From: JAFGMQ01 sp036733345
Lineage (GTDB): Bacteria; Desulfobacterota; DSM-4660; Desulfatiglandales; Desulfatiglandaceae
Assembly: GCA_036733345.1 (NCBI GenBank)
Contig: DAINAR010000037.1
Span: forward strand, 1-31,093
Direction: 5' to 3'
Length of the DNA stretch: 31,093 bases
Both the position numbers and the translations under genes were made by a program. Under the pieces are notes generated by a model. The model searched no databases, had not been told where the DNA came from, and saw only the letters and a program-made list of their open reading frames with translations. This document shows positions 7,399-16,900 of the stretch, piece by piece; the first letter of the stretch is position 1; each line of letters starts with the position of its first letter.

Positions 7399-8172
7399 TT
7401 ATTTTCCGGTAAAGCGTGGCTTTCTTTTAGCAAAGAAGGCATCCAGACCTTCTTTTTTGTCTTCGCTGTAATGATTGACGCTGGCTGAAAGTATTTCATT
7501 GAGTGATGCACTCTCAATATGAGGAACAGACGTACTGTACAATGAGTCTTTTACCAGGCTCATGGCTATCGGGGGGTTGTCGGCAAGTCGTCCTGCTATT
7601 ACATGTGTTCGCTGCACAAGCTCTTCACCCGGAACCGCCCAGTTTACCAAATTGCAGGCAGCCGCCTCTTCTCCGTTCATCAGATCTCCAAAAAGGCTCA
7701 TCTCCATGGCCTTACTGAAACCAACAAGTCGGGGAAGACGATATGTAGTTCCTCCGGCTGCCACCAGGCCCAGCTTTATCTCCGGCAGACCCAGTTTGGC
7801 TTCATTTGCAGCTATCCTGAATGTACAGGCAAGTGCCAGCTCCAGACCACCGGAAACAGCCGTACCGTTTATCATTGCAATAGTCGGCTGCGGCAGCGTC
7901 TCGATCGTTTTCAGCACCCGGTTGAAGGTTTTCAGGAATATGCGAGAGTTCAAAGGATTATATGAAGTACCTTCCACATCAACCCCGGAGCAAAAGGCGT
8001 TTTCCACTCCTCCTATTATGACCACCCTGACCTCGGGATTGTCACTGATAGACTCAATTTTCTGTTCCAGGTTAATTATCATCGCGGGAGTGAGAGCATT
8101 CAGCTTTTCCGGTCGATTTAAAATAATCGATGTAATATAGTTTTTAGTTCTTTCCAGAATAATATCTTTCAT
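7399..8172 (-). CDS. Enoyl-CoA hydratase/isomerase family protein
   Basis: Crotonase-fold protein of 257 residues, full length. Key motifs in order: ILNRPEKLNALT (substrate loop), GGVENAFCSGVDV (oxyanion hole), NGTAVSGGLELALAC with Glu111, and LGLPEIKLGLVAAGGTT with Glu131. Both glutamates used by hydratases of the FadB/crotonase type are present, so hydration of a 2-enoyl-CoA is a reasonable prediction, unlike the ECHDC3-like gene at 5420. The C-terminus FFAKRKPRFTGK is typical. Its ATG overlaps the stop of the upstream J-domain gene by 4 bases (ATGA), so translation is probably coupled. Chain length and pathway are not visible. Confidence 0.9.
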   Translation of the reverse strand: MKDIILERTKNYITSIILNRPEKLNALTPAMIINLEQKIESISDNPEVRVVIIGGVENAFCSGVDVEGTSYNPLNSRIFLKTFNRVLKTIETLPQPTIAMINGTAVSGGLELALACTFRIAANEAKLGLPEIKLGLVAAGGTTYRLPRLVGFSKAMEMSLFGDLMNGEEAAACNLVNWAVPGEELVQRTHVIAGRLADNPPIAMSLVKDSLYSTSVPHIESASLNEILSASVNHYSEDKKEGLDAFFAKRKPRFTGK

Positions 8173-8708
8173 CTCCTGCCTCTTCCTCTCATTCCACCAC
8201 CCCTGCCCATTCCTCTTCCCCTGCCTTTTCCTCTTTTCATGCCTCCCCTAACATTCGAATTCCCTGGTGGCTGGTTCAGGTTTTCCTGATTTGCTGCAGC
8301 CTTTATATCTGCAGCTATATTATGAAATATGGAAGAAAGATTGGACCACAGGCGCAGGATAATGCCCGTGCCTTTTTCAACCATAGTCTCTGTTTTATCA
8401 TATGGTTTGGTCTCGCGTTGAGGATTTTGATTATCCCTCTCCCCTTCCGTGGTTTCAGCAGGTGCTGCAGATTCGGCATTTTCCGGATACGCCTCTGTCC
8501 ATTGCCTGGAGGACAGATACGATTTTAATGTCTCATACGCCGCATTAATCTCTTTCAGTTTCTCCTCGGCTTTTTGTTTTAAACGGGGATTATTTGAAAA
8601 CCGGTCCGGATGCCAGATATTGACCATGTCTTTATAGGCCTGCTTTGCTTTATCAGGAGAGGCCCCGGGGTCTAATTCAAGTATCTCAAAACATCTTTTT
8701 ATATCCAT
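8169..8708 (-). CDS. J-domain protein with Gly/Arg-rich tail
   Basis: Protein of 179 residues. Residues 1-65 form a J domain (FEILELDPGASPDKAKQAYK, HPD at 33-35, then KLKEINAAYETLK), which in DnaJ-type co-chaperones stimulates Hsp70 ATPase. There is no zinc-finger or DnaJ C-terminal domain. Residues 66-125 are polar linker, followed by an amphipathic or hydrophobic stretch (GTGIILRLWSNLSSIFHNIA). The last 26 residues are almost only Gly, Arg, Met and Lys (MKRGKGRGRGMGRGGGMRGR), resembling RGG-type nucleic-acid or membrane-binding tails. It overlaps the enoyl-CoA hydratase start by 4 bases and follows the pRiA4b-like gene by 30 bases. A partner Hsp70 would be encoded elsewhere. Confidence 0.85.
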   Translation of the reverse strand: MDIKRCFEILELDPGASPDKAKQAYKDMVNIWHPDRFSNNPRLKQKAEEKLKEINAAYETLKSYLSSRQWTEAYPENAESAAPAETTEGERDNQNPQRETKPYDKTETMVEKGTGIILRLWSNLSSIFHNIAADIKAAANQENLNQPPGNSNVRGGMKRGKGRGRGMGRGGGMRGRGRR

Positions 8709-8738
8709 AAGATAGGTCTGAACCTTGCATGGATTTTT

Positions 8739-9212
8739 TCATTCATATTCTTCATCATAATCATCATTGTAGTCAGGATATTGAGGCGGAGATTCGCCAA
8801 CTGACTTGATTATTTTTAAGTATTTTTTATTGCTTTTCGTTTCATTAATTTTCTGCACCTTAATTCTATGCCACCAATCATCCCCGAAATCAAATAAGTA
8901 ATGAAAGACATCCTTTTCATTCAAGTCGGCATCACCGATTCGAGTCTTGGCTGTAGATTTTTTCATTTTCCCAAAACCTATCATATCCTCTAAACTCATG
9001 GGATGCGCTATTTCTGGAGCATCATAAATGCTCCTAATATCCTTGGTATCCTTTCGAGTGATGAAAAATGAATAAAGGTGCTCATCGAACCTGTCGAATG
9101 CCTGAAAAATCGCATCGTGTAAATCATCAAAAGTGCAATTCTCAGATGCCTCAATTATTCTGTATAACTTTGGTATTCCTATTATAGATACTCTAAACTG
9201 ATATACTTTCAA
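8739..9212 (-). CDS. Plasmid pRiA4b ORF-3-like family protein
   Basis: Protein of 157 residues matching the PRiA4_ORF3 family by its N-terminus (YQFRVSIIGIPKLYRIIEAS), the early helix DDLHDAIFQAF, and the diagnostic YLFDFGDDWWHRIKVQKI near residues 105-122. A family-like GESPPQYPDYNDDYDEEYE tail follows. The family is common next to mobile elements and on plasmids, and its function is unknown. The start is TTG at 9212, the position where homology begins, with AGGA 8 bases upstream; no in-frame ATG precedes it. It is the first gene of the minus-strand cluster, 30 bases before the J-domain gene, but may be only a neighbour rather than a functional partner. Confidence 0.8.
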   Translation of the reverse strand: MKVYQFRVSIIGIPKLYRIIEASENCTFDDLHDAIFQAFDRFDEHLYSFFITRKDTKDIRSIYDAPEIAHPMSLEDMIGFGKMKKSTAKTRIGDADLNEKDVFHYLFDFGDDWWHRIKVQKINETKSNKKYLKIIKSVGESPPQYPDYNDDYDEEYE

Positions 9213-9335
9213 TTCTTTATTCCTATGCAGTTAACAATTAATATACGAAGTCCTGTTAAATCTGAAAGTTATTAACATTATAAATAAAAAAAATCATATC
9301 TTAGCAAAATTGGCAAATGAACTACCCCGCCGTAA

Positions 9336-9545
9336 GTCTGCCTGTGCATTGCATGCAGACAGGCAGCGGAGTATCTTGAAAATCATTGAACGCCCCAAGG
9401 GGCGAGGATACTTGTCCGCCGTGTTTATGGCGGGCTTGTCCGCCGTGTTTATGGCGGGCTTGTCTGCCTTTTACCAGCCTCTGGATGGTTTACCAGCCTA
9501 TGGATGGTTTACCAGCCTTCGGCTGGTTGGCTTGCTGGCGGATTA
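9336..9545. repeat. REP-like cluster of palindromes and short tandem repeats
   Basis: This gene-free stretch holds several dense structures. An inverted repeat with 8-base arms lies at 9338-9345 and 9359-9366. A short hairpin CGCCCCAAGGGGCG is at 9391-9404. Two identical 24-base direct repeats (9411-9434, 9435-9458), each containing CCGCC-GGCGG arms, are followed by a partial third. Three 19-base repeats are at 9471, 9490 and 9509, the last containing the hairpin ACCAGCCTTCGGCTGGT (9511-9527). A 78-codon open frame spans it but is repeat-derived. It lies about 115 bases upstream of a RAYT element, the transposase class known to associate with REP palindromes. Confidence 0.8.
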
Positions 9546-9660
9546 AATCAGGGATAATATAAAACCTGATGATTCTTTTAAAAATGGAAATTCTCGAAAA
9601 CATATCAAAAAATCTGATATTGATAAAGCATAAATTGACTCTCATTGACAAGCGTAAAGC

Positions 9661-10268
9661 GGGACGATGTTTAATAATTCAATTGACATGGCTCGCGAAA
9701 TTGACTGCTTTCATTGAATGCCAGGGACAGCCAGACTAGATGCTCCCGGAGTATTAAAGCATGTAATGATCCGCGGAATAGAAGGTAAAAAGATATTCCG
9801 GAACAATAAAGACCGTGATGACTTTATTGAAAGGCTGGAAACACTATGCCCTGAGATGCAGGTATCCTGCTATGCCTGGGCATTTATGTCTAATCATGCA
9901 CACTTCCTATTCCGCAACAGAATATATTCCTGGATATTTTGGAAAAAACAAGAAGGACGCAAACCTTAATTGACAGTTGGAGGCCTGATACGCAGCCTTG
10001 GCGGATGGACTGAAGCAAAGGAAATTCTGAAGGGCGGAGTAAAGATTATGGGAGATGAAAGGATCCTTGGAGATTCAGATTTTGTGGATTCGATAATATC
10101 CCAGAGTGAAGATCATTATGAGAGAAAATACAGGCTTAAACGGCAGGGATACGATCTGGACCGGATAGCGGAAAGAGTTGCAGAGGTATTGGATATAGAG
10201 AAAGATGAAGTATATTCAAAAGGTCGACAGGCCGGTAAAGTGAATGCAAGGAGCCTCCTATGCTTCTG
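9661..10268 (+). mobile_element. RAYT-type mobile element, copy 2 (right end lost)
   Basis: Begins with the 23-base terminal repeat at 9661-9683 and runs parallel to copy 3 (30255 onward) until about 10268, where identity stops abruptly after the bases TATGCTTCTG. The right end and its inverted repeat are missing, replaced by unrelated sequence. It carries the same internal coding deletion as copy 3. Confidence 0.85.
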
Positions 10269-10347
10269 CAGGTCTCATAGTAGAGAAATCTTAATCAAGC
10301 TTGCAAAGGAACGGCGAAAAAAGTTTCAAGGGAGTTTAATGGTGTAA
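9718..10347 (+). pseudogene. RAYT (IS200-like) transposase, nonsense mutation, internal deletion, foreign C-terminus
   Basis: Starts MPGTARLDAPGVLKHVMIRG and contains the HUH motif in SNHAHFLFR, as in REP-associated tyrosine transposases. Directly after this, about 100 residues typical of the family are missing, including the RYIHLNP region with the catalytic tyrosine. The sequence jumps to WKKQEGRKP. Codon 84, GAA in copy 3, is TAA here (9967-9969), so translation stops; the same frame resumes as GGLIRSLGGWTEAKE. After 10268 the C-terminus is replaced by about 26 unrelated codons. The element cannot encode an active transposase. Confidence 0.9.
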
Positions 10348-10861
10348 TAAGTTTAAATTTGTCATGTTTCCTCTCTTGTTTGTTATTCCGGTGAAGATAA
10401 TGTGTTCCTAATTACATTTTTGTAATTAACTGCAAGCAAAGGGTAGTCTGTTGCAATTCCTCATTTTTAACTTTTCAAAATAAAAACCATCCAAAATCAC
10501 AATTAACCCACCCTATTATCTTTAATAATTAATAGTGATATTTAGTTGCTATGTTATTATTATTTAGTTGAGTTAATTTTAGGTGAATCTATCAAATGTT
10601 ATAAGACATAGTTTGAATAGCATATTGAATGTTCCTTCAGTACATATGAAAATTCTGCTGCACACACATGAGTATTTTTCTGTGTATGTTCCGGAACGCG
10701 ATCAAATAATTCCTATCTCTTGAGACTGTTTCTTTTAAAAAAATAATAGATATTAATTTTTTTGGATAACAGTAAATATCAAGCAAAATAATATAGTTGG
10801 AGTTTTCACTGGGAGCCTTTAGAAACATTTTAATTAAGGCTTTTTTTGAAACCCTTCATGC
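10348..10861. other. AT-rich intergenic region upstream of the giant gene
   Basis: About 500 bases of very AT-rich sequence with no supported gene. A 63-codon minus-strand frame at 10637-10828 has no recognisable features. The downstream end leads into the candidate sigma-54 promoter at 10862. Confidence 0.5.
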
Positions 10862-10877
10862 TGGCATCAATATTGCT
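10862..10877 (+). promoter_or_regulatory. Candidate sigma-54 (-24/-12) promoter
   Basis: TGGCATCAATATTGCT matches the RpoN consensus TGGCAYrNNNNTTGCW at all fixed positions except one purine, with the required GG-N10-GC spacing (GG 10863-10864, GC 10875-10876). A start near 10888 would leave a leader of about 100 bases before ATG 10989. No enhancer-binding protein gene or upstream activator site was recognised, so this remains a motif-based prediction. Confidence 0.45.
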
Positions 10878-10972
10878 TGCATATCCAGAATGCTTGCAAA
10901 TAGTTATATGAAACTTTGAAATCGTATCCTTATTTGTCTTTAGTGAGACTATAGTTTTCGAATTTCCCTACC

Positions 10973-10977
10973 GGAGG
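10973..10977 (+). promoter_or_regulatory. Ribosome binding site of the giant gene
   Basis: A perfect GGAGG, followed by 11 bases to ATG 10989. It supports this start, which also begins a signal-peptide-like segment. Confidence 0.75.
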
Positions 10978-10988
10978 AATAACCAGTT

Positions 10989-13900
10989 ATGAATATAATG
11001 CCCCTGGTTCAAATCTTTAGAAATCTAAGATTGTTATTTTCAGTCTTTACAGTCCTTATAATTTGTCTTCCAGCTAATTCATGGTCCGGGGTCCTTGAGC
11101 CTAACTACTTTTACGAGGTACTCCTCGATGTTGATGGTTCATCAGGAGGGAATGTGACTGTCAAACAACTTGGAAAAACAACGGTAAAAAAAAGCATAGA
11201 CTATAAGATCAGGGCGCTGTCATATCTGTCCGATCCTCTTTCTGGGCCTTCCAATGCAATGGTTCTGGGTACACAGGTCTTGAAATGGAATGAAACCGCG
11301 TTTGAAATCATAAATACTGATTCAACTTCCTACCCCATCGGCATAAACACCGGAAAGGAAAACAGCCACACAGTAGAAATAGCTCTTGATCTGGCTGATC
11401 TTGGCAATCCGAATGGAATTATACGGGGATTATTTCACGCCAGCAATGCAGAAGGGCTGAGCGATTTTTCTGAAGATTTTCAGATTGACCCTGGATCAGA
11501 CACAGCAGTCCCCACATTGTCCGAATGGGGCATGATCATACTGGCTGCCCTTATAATTTTATTGGCTTTAGCAACAATTAAGAAAGGGAATCAGCGTTTA
11601 AGGCGCCTTACACTTATAATCCTTGCTGTTATAAGTGTTGCTGTTATAGCCAGGGCCACAGGATTCATGCTTGACGGAAATGTTGATGACTGGAGCGGCA
11701 TAGATCCAGCGATAACGGATACAGCCGGGGATTCGTCAACAGGAGATCCATGGGAAGATATACTTTACGGCTTTGTGCAAAGGGAAGGAAACATGCTTTA
11801 TTTCAGGGTGGACATAAACCCTGCAGTACCGCAAGTGCCACCTGAAGTGACCCTTTCAGCCGACCCTGAAGCAATTGAGGCCGGAGATTCATCGACCCTG
11901 ACCTGGACTTCGGCCAATGCGATTTCATGTATTATCGGGCCGGGTACAGGTAATGTTGATCTAAACGGGTCTGTTTCAGTATCACCGACCGAGACCACTA
12001 CTTACTCTATAACAGCAACAGGCCCCGGAGGCACTGCAGCTGACAGTGTAACCGTCATAGTAAACAACTCTGTCGACCCTCTCAACGTCACCATCACCAA
12101 TCCCGCTGACGGAACCGGGTTCGCCAAAAGCCCCATAATCGTTACAGGCACGTTAAGCCGTGCGGGTGCAACGGTTTTTGTTAACGGGATCCGGGCCGTA
12201 GTGGTCGAATGCAACTTCATGACCGAAAATGTTCCGTTAAATGTCGGTTCAAACGAAATAAAGGCGCTGGCTGAACAGGGAGGAGAAATAGCCGAAGATA
12301 AGATCACGATATTTCTTACGGATATCGACCTTGAGCCGTTTCAGGTTCAAATCACATCATTTAACCAGGATGTTCAGTCCCTCAAGGTCTCAGGCCAGGT
12401 AATTGTTACAGTTCTCAATAATGGAAATGGAAATGTCTCAGTCCCTTACAACCTGGTCCTTTTTGAAGATGCCGATTTCAGTGGGGCTTATGAGGAGGAA
12501 AAGGACAACTTCCTTGCAGAGACATCCGTGGATCTCGGGCCTGGCGCCGGAGCATCTCAAGATGTTTACCTGAAATTCTTTGGCAATCTGCTTTTCCGTG
12601 ATAATCTATTGCATGTATTCGTAGACAGTCAAAACGATCTGGATGAGAGCAACGAATCCAACAATCTGGCGTCCGCCATGCCCCCTGGTATTGACTTAAG
12701 CGCCTCGCTTCTGCGTCTCGATGATACTGGCTGTCCTGATGCGATCACCCTTGCCGTTCGTATGGGTAACAGCGGCGGAACACATGTAAGCCCAGGCGTT
12801 TCCGCGGCATTTTACGATGGAGATCCTCAAAGCGGAGGTGTGCTTATCGGTAAGGCGGTAAGCGCCATGCAGCTTGAGCCGGGTCAATACGAGGACCTGA
12901 CTCTTGTCTGTGCAGGGCCGTCATCGGGAACAAGAACCATTTACGCATGCGTGGACGATGACGGATCAGGGGCAAGCCTGCTTGATGAAACAAATGAAGA
13001 AAACAACGTAGCGTCATCAGACATGTCCATCTGCCCTGCCCTGCCTGATCAAAACAGCATCTCCGGCGTCGTACTGGACGCGGTGACAGGCAACTTCATT
13101 TCAGGAGCGGTCGTCACCCTTTATACTGAGGCAGACGGTCAGCCCGACATTATGATCGGCCAATGGACCACCGGAGACAAAGGCGACTTTAAATTTTCCA
13201 ATCTTGATCCGGGCTCCTATATCCTCATAGGCTCTGCAAACGGCTATATCAATGGGGACCGCTATTCAGTTCTACCCTCCGGTCAAATCCTTACCCACCA
13301 GGATATTGTGCTTTCACCCGTGCTCGGCCCTGGAGAGACAAGGATTATACTCACCTGGGGTGAAAACCCGAAGGATCTTGAGGCCCATCTGACAAGCCCC
13401 AACCCCGACGGGTGCAGGCATCACTGTTTTTACTGGGACAAGGGCATACCAGGAGCCAACCTGGACCTGGACGATACGGATTCATTCGGCCCTGAGACAA
13501 TCACTATCACACAGAGGGCAAGCGGTACATACCGGTTTTATGTACACGATTTCACCAACTGTAAATCAAGCACAAGTCAGGGCCTTTCCAATTCCGGCGC
13601 CCTGGTCAAGGTCTACTTCGGGTCAGGGGAACCGCCAGCAGTCTTTAGTGTGCCAGCTTTTCCGGGCACCGTATGGCATGTCTTTGATCTGGACGGGGAT
13701 ACCGGAGAAGTCACGCCTGTCAACAGGATGACCTTTCAGGATGAGCCGGGAAAGATCGATTTCCCGGTAATCACCTCATCCCCGGTCAAAACAACCACCT
13801 GGGGCGCCCCGTATACTTACCAGGTGGAAGCAGTAGACCCTGACCTTGATATGCTAAGCTATACCATTTTGAAAGGCCCTGATGGCATGAGTGTTGATCC

Positions 13901-16900
13901 TTTTACCGGCCTTATTGAGTGGACACCTGCCACGGGACAGGGCGGAAAGCACGGAGTTGAAGTGCAGGTATCGGACGGCCGCTGCGGTGATGATACTCAA
14001 GAGTTCTATGTAAATGTCAACTATATGCCTATTGTAAACTTTACAGTAGAACCATGCTCAGGCTTCAATCCCGGGGGAGACATAACTCTTACCTGGACTA
14101 CAGAGAGGGCTGATACGGTAGTTATTGATCAGGGCATTGGTGAGGTTTCAGCAAGCGGCAGCCTGACAATACCCTCGCCTGATGAACCTGTCGCCTATAC
14201 ACTCACGGCCTTGAATACGGCCGGAGAGGTTCAAAAAACGGTTCCTCAAAAACCGACTGTCTCCTTTTGGGCCAACCCGAAACAGATATCCGAATGGGAG
14301 AGCAGCACATTAACTTGGGATTGCCGATGCGCTGTTACCTGCAGGATCGATCAGGGGATAGGAGAGGTGGATTTGGGTGGTTCTATGAAGGTTACGCCGG
14401 CCTCTCTGCCTGCAGCCTATAAACTCACGGCCACCAACGGAGCAGGGGAAACATCGGCGAGATTAAATTTTTCTGTGTGCACTATCCCTATGGTCAATAT
14501 CAGTGCTAAGCCTGTCTGCGAGTGGGTCCCTGGCGACGCTGTTACATTATCCTGGTCGTCTTACTGTGCGGACGAATGTGAGATAGATCATGGCATTGGA
14601 TCAGTCTCACTCAACGGGTCTATGGTGGTTAGGCCGAATGAACCTACTACCTATACTATCAGTGCAATGAAGACGGATTACCCCTTTCTTACACGTGATG
14701 CCATACGTATACCAGTAATGAAACTGACAGAAGTATATTTTTCTGCATATCCACTTTATCTTAAGCCCGGCGAGAGCAGCACCCTTTTCTGGATCACAGA
14801 ATGTTGGGATACCTGCACCATTGATCAGGGCATAGGAGAAGTGGCCCCGAATGGCTCCTTGCGAGTTACGCCTGACAATCTCCCAGCGACGTATAAGCTG
14901 ACCGCAACCAATGAACACGGGAGCGTCTGTGAGGATGTAACACTTTATCCCCTCCAAAGCCCAAACCCAAGCCCAATCGCGACCTTCAGCGCCAGCCCGG
15001 CAGTTCTTAAGATAGGACAGACTGCCACCCTTACATGGACTACTGAAAATGCCTTCTCATGCTCAATTTTACCGGGCATCGGAGAGGTGCCTTTAAGCGG
15101 CAGTGTCACTTTTCAACCTGATAAAAACACCTCATACGCCCTGGTGGTTACAGGCCCCGGGGGAACCATAACCAGATATGCTACCGTATATTTTGTAAGA
15201 CCTGCGGCGCAGATTCTGGCTGATCCCGCAACCATTAACTGCGGGGGGACCTCTACATTAAGGTGGATTTTCAGCAATGCGACCAGATGCTTCATTGATT
15301 CTGGCATAGGAGATGTTCAGTTGGGCGGCAGTATCAATGTAAGCCCTCAGGCCGACACCACCTATACCATTACCGCAAACGGCCCGGGCGGAACAGCCAG
15401 TGACAAAGTCACTGTTTTTGTTTCCAAGCCCACAGTACAGATTCAGGCCGATCCGATGACTATAGACTGCGGCGACAGCGCGACCCTCACCTGGGCTTCC
15501 AATGGCGCGGATGTCTGCCGAATCGATCAGGGGATCGGGGATGTGGGATTGAATGGGAGCATTAGTGTAAGTCCTCAAAGCACCACCACATACACCATTA
15601 CAGCAGCGGACTCATGCAATGCAATCACGGATGCCGTTACCGTGACAGTGCTCTATCCGCCCAGCATAAAAATAACCGCACCCTGCACTGATAATGCCAG
15701 GGCAAACAGGAGCTTTACCATTAAATGGACCGATGCCGATGCTGATGATGATGCAGACATTTCTATATTCTACGATAGTGACGGCAGTGGTGAGGATGGG
15801 ACCTTGATAGTAGCCGGGTTGCATGAAGATCCTGACAGCCAGGGGGATGAATATATATGGGATACCAGTGTCTTGCCCGAAGGAACATATTACATATACG
15901 CGGTGATTGATGACGGTATGCATGATCCGGTGGTGAAATACAGTGACGGTACGATAACTATTGAGCACATTCCTCCCTCAATAGAGGCCAAGCTTAATGC
16001 CGGGGATGCATCACAATATGATCAATTCGGATATGCTGTTTCTCTAAGCGGCGATTATGCCGTTGTAGGCACTCCTTATGACGATGACAACGGCTACAGT
16101 TCAGGTGCTGCATATATCTTTCAGCGCAATGGCTCTGCCTGGCTTGAACAGGCAAAACTCACTGCCCATGATGCCTCTTCATACGACGATTTCGGATATT
16201 CCGTAAGCATAAGCGGCGATTATGTGATTATAGGAGCCTATAATGATAGCTCAATCGGGACTTCATCAGGTTCGGCGTATGTATTCAAACGAGATGAAGA
16301 TACCTGGATTGAGCAGGCCAAACTCTCCGCAGGTGATGCAGCAGAAGGAGATTGTTTCGGATATTCAGTAAGCATAAACGGTGATTACGCCATAATAGGC
16401 GCTCCCTGGAAGAATTACAGTTATGATGAGGCAGGCGCAGTATATATATTCAAGCGTGATGGTTCAGTATGGAACGAGCAGGCAAAACTCACCGCAAGTG
16501 ATGCATACAAAAAGGATAGCTTCGGATATTCAGTGAGCATAAACGACGATTATGCCGTTGTTGGTGCTCCTTATGACGATGATGGCGGCGAAGAGTCTGG
16601 TGCTGCGTATATCTTCAAGCGGGATGGCGATTCCTGGATTGAGCAGGCAAAGCTAAAAGCCGCCGATGCCGCACCATATTTGGAGTTCGGAGAATCGGTT
16701 TCCATCAGCGGCGATTACACCCTAATTGGTGCACCTTGGGCAAGCACAGCCTATATTTTCAAACGAGAAGATTCTGTCTGGATTGAGAAGACAAAACTAA
16801 CTCCCGGTTATGAGGCAGAATATAATCAATTCGGATGTTCCGTTTCTTTAAGCAGTGATTATGCCATGGTAGGCGCTTCTCGGGACGATGACGCCTTCGA

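Noticed and set aside
9310..9546. 78-codon frame across the 9.4-kb repeats
   Set aside because: Its sequence is just translated tandem repeats and palindromes; no start signal.
10637..10828. 63-codon minus-strand frame upstream of the giant gene
   Set aside because: AT-rich, no homology or ribosome binding site; treated as chance.
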